Shown here: in pieces, positions 1-6,802 of the stretch
How the letters are laid out: every line of letters begins with the position of its first letter
Position numbering within the stretch: position 1 is the first letter of the stretch
NCBI GenBank assembly: GCA_900548305.1
Contig: URJZ01000029.1
Location: forward strand, 1-15,105
Direction: 5' to 3'
DNA length: 15,105 nt
DNA from: an uncultured Oscillospiraceae bacterium
GTDB taxonomy: Bacteria; Bacillota; Clostridia; Oscillospirales; Acutalibacteraceae
The notes under the pieces: generated by a model
What the model saw: the letters and a program-made list of their open reading frames with translations, nothing else
What the model was told of the DNA's origin: nothing
Databases searched by the model: none
Program-made: the position numbers and the translations under genes

Positions 1-48
1 TGGACAATTGTTCCGTGGTAACACACATTACCACACAATGATTGTCCA
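1..48. repeat. Imperfect 48-bp dyad inside hydF
   Basis: Two nested perfect inverted pairs share one centre (24.5). TGGACAAT (1-8) pairs with ATTGTCCA (41-48), and GTGGTAA (15-21) pairs with TTACCAC (28-34) around a CACACA loop. Two of the six intervening positions also match (11/38 and 12/37). It lies wholly inside hydF coding sequence, so it may be chance; the left side could extend beyond the window. There is no U-tract, so it is not a terminator. Confidence 0.5.
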
Positions 49-697
49 GTAAATCCCGAATGGTTTGTACCTGGGGCAAAATCAACCTCCCTTTCGGAGC
101 CTGTTTATCCTGCGGCATTACTAAAAGTACCACATCTTCAGGCTGCACCAGGGAACCTGTTAAGCTTTGCGCTTCAAAATCAGGAGGCAGCAGACGCAGG
201 ATTTCATTTTTGATTTCTGAAATTCCCGTTTTTTCTTTTGCACTGACCAATAAGGGAGTAAGAGAAAAACACTGTTCAATTTGCCCTTTTATTTCCTGTA
301 CCTGCTCAATACGGTCAATTTGATTGACAACAGCAAGTATTGGGATATTACGTTGCTTGAGCATAGCAATCCACTGTGCTTCAGATTCCATTTGCATATC
401 TGCAAATACCATAACAGCGATGTCCGTTTTGTCTAACACAGCTTTCGTTTTTTCAATACGCATGCTTCCTAAGTCGCCTGAATCATCAAATCCCGCTGTA
501 TCAATCAGCAAACACGGCCCAATCGGATGTATTTCCATCGCTTTTGATACAGGGTCGGTTGTAGTTCCTTTCACATCACTGACCAAAGCAATCTCCTGTC
601 CCGTAATGGCATTGAGCAAAGAAGATTTTCCACTGTTACGTTTTCCAAAAATACCAATGTGTAATCTGTTTCCAGAAGGAGTATTGGCCAAACTCAT
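1..697 (-). CDS. hydF: [FeFe]-hydrogenase H-cluster maturation GTPase HydF (3' end cut by window edge)
   Basis: HydF is the GTPase and scaffold that receives the 2Fe subcluster precursor from HydE/HydG and delivers it to apo-HydA in the cytoplasm. Reading the minus strand from 697 gives about 232 residues without a stop up to the edge. Visible motifs are a P-loop GKRNSGKS (residues 18-25), GTTTDP (44-49, G2 region) and DTAG (66-69, G3). The G4 position reads NQID (125-128) rather than the usual NKxD. The GTPase domain is followed by the start of the dimerisation domain, ending near LLDNHCVVMCVTTEQLS. The C-terminal domain with the Fe-S cysteines lies outside the window. The start is chosen because an AAAGGAG SD (about 706-712) sits 8 nt upstream of ATG 697. 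It lies 23 bp after hydG on the same strand, so the two are surely co-transcribed. Confidence 0.96.
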   Translation of the reverse strand, partial: MSLANTPSGNRLHIGIFGKRNSGKSSLLNAITGQEIALVSDVKGTTTDPVSKAMEIHPIGPCLLIDTAGFDDSGDLGSMRIEKTKAVLDKTDIAVMVFADMQMESEAQWIAMLKQRNIPILAVVNQIDRIEQVQEIKGQIEQCFSLTPLLVSAKEKTGISEIKNEILRLLPPDFEAQSLTGSLVQPEDVVLLVMPQDKQAPKGRLILPQVQTIRDLLDNHCVVMCVTTEQLS

Positions 698-720
698 CAG
701 AATGTCTCCTTTCTTTTTTA

Positions 721-2139
721 TTAAAAACGGAAATCACGTTTTCCTTCTTTCATTAATTCCAAACGGTTGATTGTAATCTGCCGCACTTTATCGCTGCCGA
801 TATGTTTCAGTTCTTCCAAAATAGCACGCTCACCTTTTCTTCTTGTGTCATCGCTGGCATAATCTTCTAGATATTCCTTTAATGTCATAAGTGCATTTGG
901 CTGACAGCAGTTTGCAATTTGTCCTGATTTTACAAGCTGCATAAAACGATCTCCCGTTCTCCCTTCACGGTAACATGCTGTACAAAAACTAGGAATAAAT
1001 CCGCCATCCAACAGCCAATTCACAATTTGATCCAGAGTTCTGGTATCATTTAAATCAAATTGTGCGGAATTTTCTTCTTCCAGCTCTTCTTCCGCATACC
1101 CTCCTACACTGGTACGTGAACCGCCGCTTAACTGAGAAACCCCTAAATTCAAAACGCGTTCTCTTGTCTTTTGCGATTCCCTTGTAGAAATAATCATACC
1201 TGTATAAGGAACTGCAATACGGAGTACTGCTACAATTTTTTCAAAAATTTCATCACTGATTGCATCTTTAAACTCTTGAGCATCAATATCATCTGCAGGA
1301 CGGATACGAGGCACACTGATGGTATGAGGACCTACACCCATGGCAGCCTCCAAATGTTCCGCATGCATCAGTAACCCCACAAAATCATAACGGTACATAT
1401 TCAGTCCAAATAAAACGCCGATTCCCACATCGTCAATGCCGGCTTCCATTGCTCTGTCCATTGCTTCCGTATGATAGGCATAATTATGCTTTGGACCGGT
1501 AGGATGCAGTTTCTCATAATTTTCCTTATGGTAGGTTTCCTGAAACAAAATATAGGTACCAATGCCTGCATCTTTTAATTTTTTATAGTTCTCTACTGTA
1601 GTTGCCGCAATATTTACATTTACTCTGCGAATAGCGCCATTTTTATGTTGGATGCTATAAATAGTTTCAATACTTTCTAGAATATATTCCAGAGGATTGT
1701 TCACAGGATCTTCTCCTGCCTCCAAAGCCAAACGTTTGTGGCCCATATCCTGCAATGCAATAACTTCCCTGCGAATTTCCTCCTGCGTCAATTTTTTTCT
1801 GCAAATCGTTTTATTTTTATAATGATAAGGACAATAGGTGCATCCATTGACACAATAATTGGACAAGTACAGCGGCGCAAACATAACAATACGATTGCCG
1901 TATAATTTTTGTTTGATTTGCTTTGCCAGATGAAACATCTGCTGATTTAAGTCCGCTTGGTCACATTCTAACAGTACAGCTGCCTCTCTATGGGTAAGCC
2001 CTTTGCAATCTTTTGCTCTGTTAATCAGCTGCTCAATTAGTTCACGGTTGCTTTTGTTTTGTTTTGCATATGCAATCGTGTCTAAAATTTCCTTATCATC
2101 AATAAACTCTGTAGCTACTCTTGATTTTACATCATACAT
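721..2139 (-). CDS. hydG: [FeFe]-hydrogenase maturation radical SAM tyrosine lyase HydG
   Basis: HydG cleaves tyrosine to p-cresol and uses the remainder to make the CO and CN- ligands on iron for the hydrogenase H-cluster. Counting from ATG 2145 gives 474 residues, the usual family length. The radical-SAM cluster motif CX3CX2C is at C98/C102/C105. The C-terminal CX2CX22C that holds the auxiliary cluster is at C388/C391/C414. Family landmarks between them include ALEAGEDP and the ILFQETYHKENYEKLHP stretch. Two in-frame ATGs compete: 2145 is only 3 nt from the GAGGAG SD (2149-2154), whereas 2139 is 9 nt away, so 2139 is preferred. It follows the TM1266-family gene by about 24-30 bp and precedes hydF by 23 bp. 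hydE, the third maturase, is not in this window. Confidence 0.97.
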   Translation of the reverse strand: MYDVKSRVATEFIDDKEILDTIAYAKQNKSNRELIEQLINRAKDCKGLTHREAAVLLECDQADLNQQMFHLAKQIKQKLYGNRIVMFAPLYLSNYCVNGCTYCPYHYKNKTICRKKLTQEEIRREVIALQDMGHKRLALEAGEDPVNNPLEYILESIETIYSIQHKNGAIRRVNVNIAATTVENYKKLKDAGIGTYILFQETYHKENYEKLHPTGPKHNYAYHTEAMDRAMEAGIDDVGIGVLFGLNMYRYDFVGLLMHAEHLEAAMGVGPHTISVPRIRPADDIDAQEFKDAISDEIFEKIVAVLRIAVPYTGMIISTRESQKTRERVLNLGVSQLSGGSRTSVGGYAEEELEEENSAQFDLNDTRTLDQIVNWLLDGGFIPSFCTACYREGRTGDRFMQLVKSGQIANCCQPNALMTLKEYLEDYASDDTRRKGERAILEELKHIGSDKVRQITINRLELMKEGKRDFRF

Positions 2140-2169
2140 AAACATACACTCCTCTTCTGCAGATATCAG

Positions 2170-2424
2170 TTATCCTTCGGATGTTTTAGAGTAAATGGTC
2201 TTTACGGTAATACCTTTAAGCATACCAAGTTTTCCGGACAGCGCACTGATTACATTGTTGGGAGCATCTACTACTACACTGATAATGCTTAATTTTTTCT
2301 CACGATGAGGTAAACCCATTCTTCCGATAATGTAGGAGCCATACTCATGTAATATACAATTTAGCTTTTCTGTTGCATTTAAATCCTCCACGATAATACC
2401 AATTAGTCCAATTCTGGTTTCCAT
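2170..2424 (-). CDS. TM1266-family putative regulator of the iron-only hydrogenase system
   Basis: An 84-residue protein starting METRIGLIGIIVEDLNATEK and carrying the IIGRMGLPHRE core, which I recognise from the TM1266 family of small proteins encoded with hydE/hydG/hydF. The family has an ACT/NikR-C-like ferredoxin fold; its role as a regulator is proposed from gene neighbourhood, and I see no DNA-binding domain or metal-binding cysteines here. It is the first gene of the maturation operon, with hydG directly downstream. An AAGGA-type SD lies about 9 nt before ATG 2424. A strong terminator ends 37 bp upstream, so its expression probably depends on read-through, or on a promoter I could not identify in that short gap. 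Confidence 0.88.
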   Translation of the reverse strand: METRIGLIGIIVEDLNATEKLNCILHEYGSYIIGRMGLPHREKKLSIISVVVDAPNNVISALSGKLGMLKGITVKTIYSKTSEG

Positions 2425-2460
2425 TTAACCCAATCCTTTCTTTTCTGATATGATGTAAAC

Positions 2461-2496
2461 AAAAAAGACTCTCATACCAAAAGCGGTATAAGAGTC
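2461..2496 (-). terminator. Intrinsic terminator directly upstream of the hyd maturation operon
   Basis: On the minus strand GACTCTTATACC (2496-2485) pairs with GGTATGAGAGTC (2478-2467) over 12 positions with one G-U, loop GCUUUU, then six U (2466-2461). No T-run follows on the plus strand, so it acts only on minus-strand transcripts. It ends 37 bp before the TM1266-family start codon, which is the geometry of an attenuator or of a separate upstream RNA. Confidence 0.85.
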
Positions 2497-2657
2497 ATAC
2501 ACGAAACACACCTTTCAAACAAAAATTTGCTTGAGGTGTCGTAGATTCGTAACGATTTTGACCGCCTTCTTACTTGGGACGAACCCTTGTATATATCAGA
2601 ACGATTCTTTTTTGCAACATCATCTGCTCTTTCAGAATCATCTTCCAGATAAGATGT
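2461..2657 (-). ncRNA. Candidate structured leader or small RNA upstream of the hydrogenase maturation genes
   Basis: About 197 nt between a predicted promoter and the terminator at 2461-2496, on the same strand as the hyd operon. Pairings visible by eye, in transcript order: CATCTT/AAGATG near the 5' end; GATTCT/AGAATC enclosing about 25 nt; GGG/CCC (2587-2585 with 2579-2577) around a UUCGU loop. A longer hairpin follows at about 2551-2501, built from ACGAA/UUCGU, ACACCU/AGGUGU and CAAGCAAA/UUUGUUUG, immediately before the terminator stem. I could not match it to SAM, FMN, TPP, THF, c-di-GMP, T-box, 6S or tmRNA signatures, so the class is unknown. The one long reading frame across it (2472-2834) has no protein-like character. 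Confidence 0.5.
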
Positions 2658-2663
2658 ATTTTT

Positions 2664-2693
2664 AGCATAACACAACGTATTACAAGAAGGCAA
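2664..2693 (-). promoter_or_regulatory. Predicted sigma-A promoter for the hyd leader RNA
   Basis: On the minus strand, TTGCCT (2693-2688) and TATGCT (2669-2664) are separated by 18 bp, giving a start near 2657. An overlapping alternative is TTGAGT with TAATAC at 16 bp spacing, slightly upstream. Both are imperfect. Upstream of this, 2694-2835 shows nothing else I can support. Confidence 0.4.
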
Positions 2694-2835
2694 GACAAAC
2701 TCAATGCAATTGTGTATAAAATTTCTCCGGTAGTTCTGTAGGAAATCAACGAGAATCCTCAGATAAATGCCAAATTTCCGAACAATACTTATTTTTACTA
2801 TGGACGAAATGAAATAATTATTGTATAATTTCATG

Positions 2836-2866
2836 TTGAATCAATGTATTTTATAAATGATATATT
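2836..2866 (+). promoter_or_regulatory. Possible promoter of the Rrf2-type regulator gene
   Basis: TTGAAT (2836-2841) and TATATT (2861-2866) are 19 bp apart in very AT-rich DNA; TGATAT at 2858 is an alternative -10 with 16 bp spacing. The near-dyad TATATTAATTATATA (2861-2875) could be an autoregulatory operator, but such AT palindromes arise easily by chance. Confidence 0.3.
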
Positions 2867-2919
2867 AATTATATAAAGGTTAACTTCAATCATCGTCACT
2901 TGATTAGGAAGGAGTACAT

Positions 2920-3393
2920 ATGAGAATTTCTACCAAAGGTAGATATGCTCTTCGCCTTATGTTGGATCTTGCCGTAAACGGTAATGACAATTATATCAGC
3001 ATAAAAAATATTTCAACAAGGCAAGAAATATCTGATAAATACCTAGAACAAATTATTAATCAACTTTGTAAGGCTGGTTTTGTAAAAAGTGCCAGAGGCG
3101 CAAACGGCGGCTACCGTCTTTCCAGAGAACCTGAAGATTATACTGTAGGCATGATTTTGAATGTAATGGAGGGTACCCTTTCTCCCGTTCCTTGTTTAGA
3201 CTATGAGACAAATACCTGTCCTCGTTCTAACGCTTGCATTACATTAGATGTTTGGCGTCAAATACATGAAGCTGTTCAGAATGTAGTGGACAATATTACA
3301 CTGGCTGATTTAGTGAAAAAATATCATACAGAATGCGGTGAGGAAGGAATTGCTCCGTGTTATGATCAGGATATGAAAAAATTATTATCTTAA
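2920..3393 (+). CDS. Rrf2/IscR-family transcriptional regulator with Fe-S ligand cysteines
   Basis: A 157-residue dimeric DNA-binding regulator. The N-terminal winged helix (about 1-80) opens with MRISTKGRYALRLMLDLA and has the family signatures ISDKYLEQI and GANGGYRL. A dimerisation helix follows from about 105. C92, C100 and C106 (CX7CX5C) lie where IscR binds its [2Fe-2S] cluster, so it probably senses iron-sulfur status; two further cysteines (C139, C147) are in the tail. The start is fixed by AGGAAGGAG (2906-2914) 5 nt before ATG. It is monocistronic, with a terminator right after. Related proteins include IscR (Fe-S biogenesis) and CymR (cysteine metabolism). Its position beside metY suggests sulfur control, but the cysteines favour an Fe-S sensor; I cannot decide between them. 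Confidence 0.93.
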   Translation: MRISTKGRYALRLMLDLAVNGNDNYISIKNISTRQEISDKYLEQIINQLCKAGFVKSARGANGGYRLSREPEDYTVGMILNVMEGTLSPVPCLDYETNTCPRSNACITLDVWRQIHEAVQNVVDNITLADLVKKYHTECGEEGIAPCYDQDMKKLLS

Positions 3394-3410
3394 CTATGTC
3401 GTCAGTTTTC

Positions 3411-3447
3411 AAAGACACTTCCAATGGAAGTGTCTTTTTTCTTTTTT
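3411..3447 (+). terminator. Intrinsic terminator after the Rrf2-family gene
   Basis: AAAGACACTTCC (3411-3422) pairs perfectly with GGAAGTGTCTTT (3426-3437) around an AAT loop, followed by a T-rich tract to 3447. It isolates the regulator from metY. Confidence 0.93.
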
Positions 3448-3500
3448 AATGTGTCTAAATCACATGCTAAATTAACACTGTATCACCTATAACTATTACC

Positions 3501-3510
3501 GGTTATAACC
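3501..3510. promoter_or_regulatory. Operator-like palindrome upstream of the metY promoter
   Basis: GGTTATAACC is a perfect 10-bp palindrome, 57 bp upstream of the metY -35 and flanked by a related ACC-rich stretch. A second inverted pair, GAAATTT (3535-3541) and AAATTTC (3559-3565), ends just before the -35. Either could bind a regulator such as the adjacent Rrf2-type protein; this is inference from position only. Confidence 0.35.
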
Positions 3511-3567
3511 AAAACCAATAACAAACCATAATTGGAAATTTAACTACAAAATATTTTCAAATTTCTA

Positions 3568-3596
3568 TTGACATCTATAAATTTATTGGATAGAAT
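3568..3596 (+). promoter_or_regulatory. Strong sigma-A promoter for metY
   Basis: A perfect -35 TTGACA (3568-3573), a 17-bp spacer and -10 TAGAAT (3591-3596) predict a start near 3603. That leaves a leader of about 170 nt before metY. Confidence 0.85.
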
Positions 3597-3657
3597 GAAA
3601 CAGGTTCAAATATTACTAATTCTATATGAATTATACATTTTGATTAGAGGTGTAGTT

Positions 3658-3717
3658 ATGCCAATCAAAAATATTGCAATATGGTTTCGCTGCTACAGTG
3701 CAATAGACCGAATGTGA
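3658..3717 (+). CDS. Candidate 19-residue leader peptide upstream of metY
   Basis: An open frame ATG to TGA encodes MPIKNIAIWFRCYSAIDRM. It has a good SD, AGAGGTG (3646-3652), 5 nt before the ATG, which is better than that of metY itself (AAAGTGAG, 10 nt away). It begins about 55 nt into the predicted transcript and ends 57 nt before metY. The sequence carries one Trp and one Cys codon mid-frame (WFRCYS) and Met as the last codon. Position and SD suggest a regulatory upstream frame; the peptide matches nothing I recognise. No protein-level support is visible. Confidence 0.45.
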   Translation: MPIKNIAIWFRCYSAIDRM

Positions 3718-3720
3718 TGC

Positions 3721-3752
3721 TCATATTTCATACAATATAAAAACAAATATGA
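3721..3752 (+). repeat. Inverted repeat between leader peptide and metY
   Basis: TCATATTT (3721-3728) and AAATATGA (3745-3752) form a perfect 8-bp stem with a 16-nt loop, lying 4 nt after the leader-peptide stop and 4 nt before the weak metY SD. It could modulate metY translation. It is AT-rich and not very stable. Confidence 0.4.
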
Positions 3753-3774
3753 ACAGAAAGTGAGTATCTAAATT

Positions 3775-5058
3775 ATGAGCAACAAAAACTGGAGATTTGA
3801 AACACAACAATTACATACCGGACAGGAAACACCTGACTCTGCAACAGATGCCCGTGCAGTCCCAATTTATCAGACTACTTCTTATGTATTTAAAGACTGC
3901 GAACAAGCAGCAAATCGTTTTAATTTAAGCGAAGGCGGCAATATTTATAGCCGATTGATGAATCCTACTACAGATGTATTTGAAAAACGTATTGCCGCTT
4001 TGGAAGGTGGTATTGCCGCACTGGCAACTGCTTCCGGTTCTGCTGCCATTACCTACGCAGTAAAAAATATTACCCGCGCAGGCGATCATATTGTGGCAGC
4101 TTCCACCCTATATGGAGGTACCTATAATTTATTTGCCCATACATTGCCCGAGGACAACATCATCACAACTTTTGTTGACCCTGATACCGTACAAAATTTT
4201 GAAGACGCTATCCAGGAAAACACCAAATTGATTTTTATTGAATCTCTGGGCAATCCAAATTCCAGCATTATTGACGTAAAAGCAGTAGCAGATATTGCCC
4301 ATAAACATGGCATTCCTCTGATTATTGACAACACATTTGCAACCCCTTACCTATTCCGTCCCATTGAACACGGCGCTGACATTGTGGTACATTCCGCAAC
4401 AAAATTTATTGGCGGTCACGGAGCCGCATTGGGCGGTGTGATTGTAGACGCGGGTAAATTCGATTGGAACTCAGATAAATTCCCGGGACTATCCCAACCT
4501 TGCGACAGTTATCATGGCATTAACTTTGCAAAAGATGTAGGTGCGGCAGCTTATATTACCCGTATCCGCACCAATTTGCTTCGGGATACCGGTGCAACTC
4601 TAAGTCCATTCCACTCTTTCCTATTCATTCAAGGATTGGAAACGCTCTCTCTTCGTGTAGAACGCCATACGGAAAATGCGCTGAAAGTGGTTGAGTTTTT
4701 GAAACAACATCCCCAAGTAGAACGCGTCAACCATCCGTCCTTGCCTGACAGCAAATATTATGACTTATATCAGCAATACTTCCCAAAAGGCGCCGGCTCT
4801 ATCTTCACTTTTGAAATCAAAGGAGGAGAACAAGAGGCAAAACGCTTTATTGACTCCCTTGAAATCTTCTCTCTTCTTGCAAATGTGGCAGATGCAAAAT
4901 CTTTGGTCATCCATCCTGCAAGCACGACCCATTCTCAATTAAATGCGGAGGAATTAAAAGCCTGTGGTATTTCCCCTAACACAGTACGCCTCTCTATTGG
5001 TATTGAACATATTGATGACATTATTGAAGATTTGACACAAGCATTTACAAAACTTTAA
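3775..5058 (+). CDS. metY: O-acetylhomoserine sulfhydrylase (O-acetylhomoserine aminocarboxypropyltransferase)
   Basis: A PLP enzyme of the Cys/Met metabolism (gamma-family) fold that makes homocysteine from O-acetylhomoserine and sulfide, the direct sulfhydrylation route to methionine. At 427 residues it has the length typical of MetY and is longer than MetB/MetC types. Visible landmarks are YSRLMNPTTD (58-67, phosphate-binding region), the DNTFATPYL segment with cofactor-contacting D185, and SATKFIGGHG with the Schiff-base lysine K210. The insert typical of the OAH family (PCDSYHGINFA) is present. It has its own promoter and terminator, so it is transcribed alone, but the following genes continue the same pathway. 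The close relative O-succinylhomoserine sulfhydrylase is less likely. Confidence 0.95.
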   Translation: MSNKNWRFETQQLHTGQETPDSATDARAVPIYQTTSYVFKDCEQAANRFNLSEGGNIYSRLMNPTTDVFEKRIAALEGGIAALATASGSAAITYAVKNITRAGDHIVAASTLYGGTYNLFAHTLPEDNIITTFVDPDTVQNFEDAIQENTKLIFIESLGNPNSSIIDVKAVADIAHKHGIPLIIDNTFATPYLFRPIEHGADIVVHSATKFIGGHGAALGGVIVDAGKFDWNSDKFPGLSQPCDSYHGINFAKDVGAAAYITRIRTNLLRDTGATLSPFHSFLFIQGLETLSLRVERHTENALKVVEFLKQHPQVERVNHPSLPDSKYYDLYQQYFPKGAGSIFTFEIKGGEQEAKRFIDSLEIFSLLANVADAKSLVIHPASTTHSQLNAEELKACGISPNTVRLSIGIEHIDDIIEDLTQAFTKL

Positions 5059-5117
5059 TGAGAATAACCCCCTTATATTTTCTCAAATCATTCTATCCTA
5101 TTTCTTAATTACATTTT

Positions 5118-5173
5118 AGATGGAAAAAATCCAAACATCTCATTGATTTGGGTTTGATTCCATCTTTTTTTTT
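5118..5173 (+). terminator. Intrinsic terminator after metY
   Basis: AGATGGAA (5118-5125) pairs with TTCCATCT (5158-5165), with an inner CAAAC/GTTTG stem, followed by nine T (5165-5173). Confidence 0.85.
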
Positions 5174-5181
5174 GATATAAT
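5154..5181 (+). promoter_or_regulatory. Promoter of the metF-metH operon, overlapping the metY terminator
   Basis: TTGATT (5154-5159), 16-bp spacer, consensus TATAAT (5176-5181), with TG one base upstream of the -10 (extended -10). The -35 lies within the right arm of the metY terminator, so termination and initiation share the same bases. Confidence 0.6.
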
Positions 5182-5241
5182 ATTACCAATCTAAAATAAT
5201 TTTGTAACTATAAAACATCCTTTAGAGAGGATTTATCACAC

Positions 5242-6135
5242 ATGAAAATAATTGATTTGATTGAACAGAATTCCGTCACTTTTTCTTGCGAAATTTTTCC
5301 ACCGAAACCACATATTCCATTAGACGAATGTAAAAGTGTCATTAAAGGAATTTCCAGAACCAATCCTGACTTTATCAGCGTTACATATGGTGCAGGCGGC
5401 AGTAATTCCAAACGCACCATTGAAATTGCAGACCATATTCAAACACAATATCAAATTCCGGCGCTGGCGCATCTCACTTGCGTAGCATCTGCCAAATCTG
5501 ATATTGTCACTACATTACATCAATTAAAAGACAAGCATATTACCAATATATTAGCCCTGCGCGGTGATGTCCCTCAAGGTATGAATCCGGAAGACGCTGT
5601 GAAAGATTACCGCTATGCATATCAATTGATAGAAGACATCAAATCTCAAGGGGATTTCTGCGTAGGTGCAGCATGTTATCCCGAAGGACATATTGAATGC
5701 AGCCGTAAAATGGACGATATTGACCATCTCAAACAAAAAGTAGACTGCGGCTGCGATTTTTTAACCACACAAATGTTTTTTGATAACCAAATTTTATACA
5801 ATTTTTTGTATAAAACTTTGGCCAAAGGAATCCATGTTCCCATTGTTGCGGGAATTATGCCTGTAACCAACAGCAGCCAAATTAAGCGTATTTGTCAGCT
5901 TTCCGGAACATATTTGCCGGAACGTTTGGGCGCTATGGTCGAAAAATTCGGCGACAATCCTCTTGCAATGAAGCAAGCCGGAATTGCCTATGCTACAGAA
6001 CAAATTATTGATTTAATTGCTAATGGTGTAAAAGCCATTCATTTATATACTATGAATAAACCGGATATTGCAGAAACCATTGTTTCAAATTTATCTGAAA
6101 TTTTGGACAAGCGTACAGCTGTTGTTTCGGTCTAA
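5242..6135 (+). CDS. metF: 5,10-methylenetetrahydrofolate reductase
   Basis: A flavoprotein that reduces 5,10-methylene-THF to 5-methyl-THF, the methyl donor for methionine synthase. At 297 residues it is a normal bacterial MetF, one TIM barrel. Recognised signatures are SCEIFPPK with the catalytic-type glutamate E17, SVTYGAGGS (46-54), LALRGD (104-109) and the MPVTNSSQIKR segment near residue 210. The start ATG has AGAGAGGA (5224-5231) 10 nt upstream. It is first in an operon with the MetH reactivation protein (5-bp gap) and metH. There is no MetV-like zinc partner alongside, so this is probably a folate-cycle MetF rather than one in an acetogenic complex, although the electron donor cannot be read from the sequence. 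Confidence 0.96.
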   Translation: MKIIDLIEQNSVTFSCEIFPPKPHIPLDECKSVIKGISRTNPDFISVTYGAGGSNSKRTIEIADHIQTQYQIPALAHLTCVASAKSDIVTTLHQLKDKHITNILALRGDVPQGMNPEDAVKDYRYAYQLIEDIKSQGDFCVGAACYPEGHIECSRKMDDIDHLKQKVDCGCDFLTTQMFFDNQILYNFLYKTLAKGIHVPIVAGIMPVTNSSQIKRICQLSGTYLPERLGAMVEKFGDNPLAMKQAGIAYATEQIIDLIANGVKAIHLYTMNKPDIAETIVSNLSEILDKRTAVVSV

Positions 6136-6140
6136 GGAGA

Positions 6141-6800
6141 ATGAATGATATTATGGATATTAGCCGCAAAGAAATACTGCGCTATTTAGGATACCGCGGA
6201 AAACCTGCCGATGAGGTTGTTGCAAACAGTATCGAATCTTGTCTTGCCGAGTTACTCAGAGTCATCTCACCAAAATGTATTTATCAAATTTTCCCAGTTA
6301 CTTTTGGTGAAAATCATCTTGTAACCATCGGCTCTATTTCCATTCAGAGTAAAAATTTATCTCAGCATATTAATGGCTGCAAAGAAGCAGCTATTTTTGC
6401 AGCTACACTTGGCGCGCAAACCGATTTACTGATTCAAAAATACAACAAATTAGATATGAGCAAGGCCGTTATTCTTCAAGCTTGTGCCGCAACTGTGATT
6501 GAAGCATACTGTGATGAGCAGCAAGATTTTATAAAAGAAGAGGCAGGCAAACAAGGGTTGTATTTACGTCCTCGTTTCAGTCCCGGCTATGGCGATTTTC
6601 CGCTTACCTATCAAAAAGACTTGCTAGGTGTGTTAAACTGCCAAAAACGCATTGGCCTTACCGTCATGGATAGCCTTATTTTAGCACCGAGTAAATCTGT
6701 CACCGCTGTTATTGGATTGACAGAAGAATCCACAACCTGCCATATTGCAAGGTGCATGACTTGTCAGGCAAAAAACTGTCCGTTTAGAAAGGAAGAATAA
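6141..6800 (+). CDS. Stand-alone methionine synthase (B12-dependent) activation-domain protein
   Basis: This corresponds to the C-terminal AdoMet-binding domain of MetH, which reductively methylates cob(II)alamin back to the active form, but here it is a separate 219-residue protein. The segment RPRFSPGYGDFPL (143-155) matches the family's AdoMet-binding RxxxGY region. The tail has a cysteine cluster C200, C205, C208 and C213 (CX4CX2CX4C) ending in NCPFR, as in clostridial relatives; a metal or Fe-S role for it is only inferred. The start is uncertain: ATG 6141 is just 1 nt after AAGGAG (6134-6139), while in-frame ATG 6153 is 13 nt away and begins MDISRKEILRYLGYRG, which resembles the usual N-terminus. 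It sits between metF and metH with 2 bp to the latter. Confidence 0.92.
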   Translation: MNDIMDISRKEILRYLGYRGKPADEVVANSIESCLAELLRVISPKCIYQIFPVTFGENHLVTIGSISIQSKNLSQHINGCKEAAIFAATLGAQTDLLIQKYNKLDMSKAVILQACAATVIEAYCDEQQDFIKEEAGKQGLYLRPRFSPGYGDFPLTYQKDLLGVLNCQKRIGLTVMDSLILAPSKSVTAVIGLTEESTTCHIARCMTCQAKNCPFRKEE

Positions 6801-6802
6801 CC

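Noticed and set aside
316..330. Short palindrome GTCAAT/ATTGAC inside hydF
   Set aside because: Six-base arms in AT-rich coding DNA are expected by chance.
42..770. Two plus-strand frames (42-323, 324-770) opposite hydF
   Set aside because: They are antisense to the clear HydF reading on the minus strand, with Ser/Cys/Ile-rich composition typical of shadow frames.
2461..2657. 6S RNA, tmRNA, T-box, SAM or FMN riboswitch identity for the hyd leader RNA
   Set aside because: Searched by eye for their conserved cores and found none; a lone GGCGGT string is not enough for FMN.
2472..2834. 120-codon minus-strand reading frame over the hyd leader
   Set aside because: It has no SD, low-complexity and irregular composition, and runs through the hairpins and terminator stem; structured RNA explains the stretch better.
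3603..3774. SAM riboswitch or Met T-box in the metY leader
   Set aside because: The SAM-I core and the T-box GGGTGG/ACCGCG element are absent.
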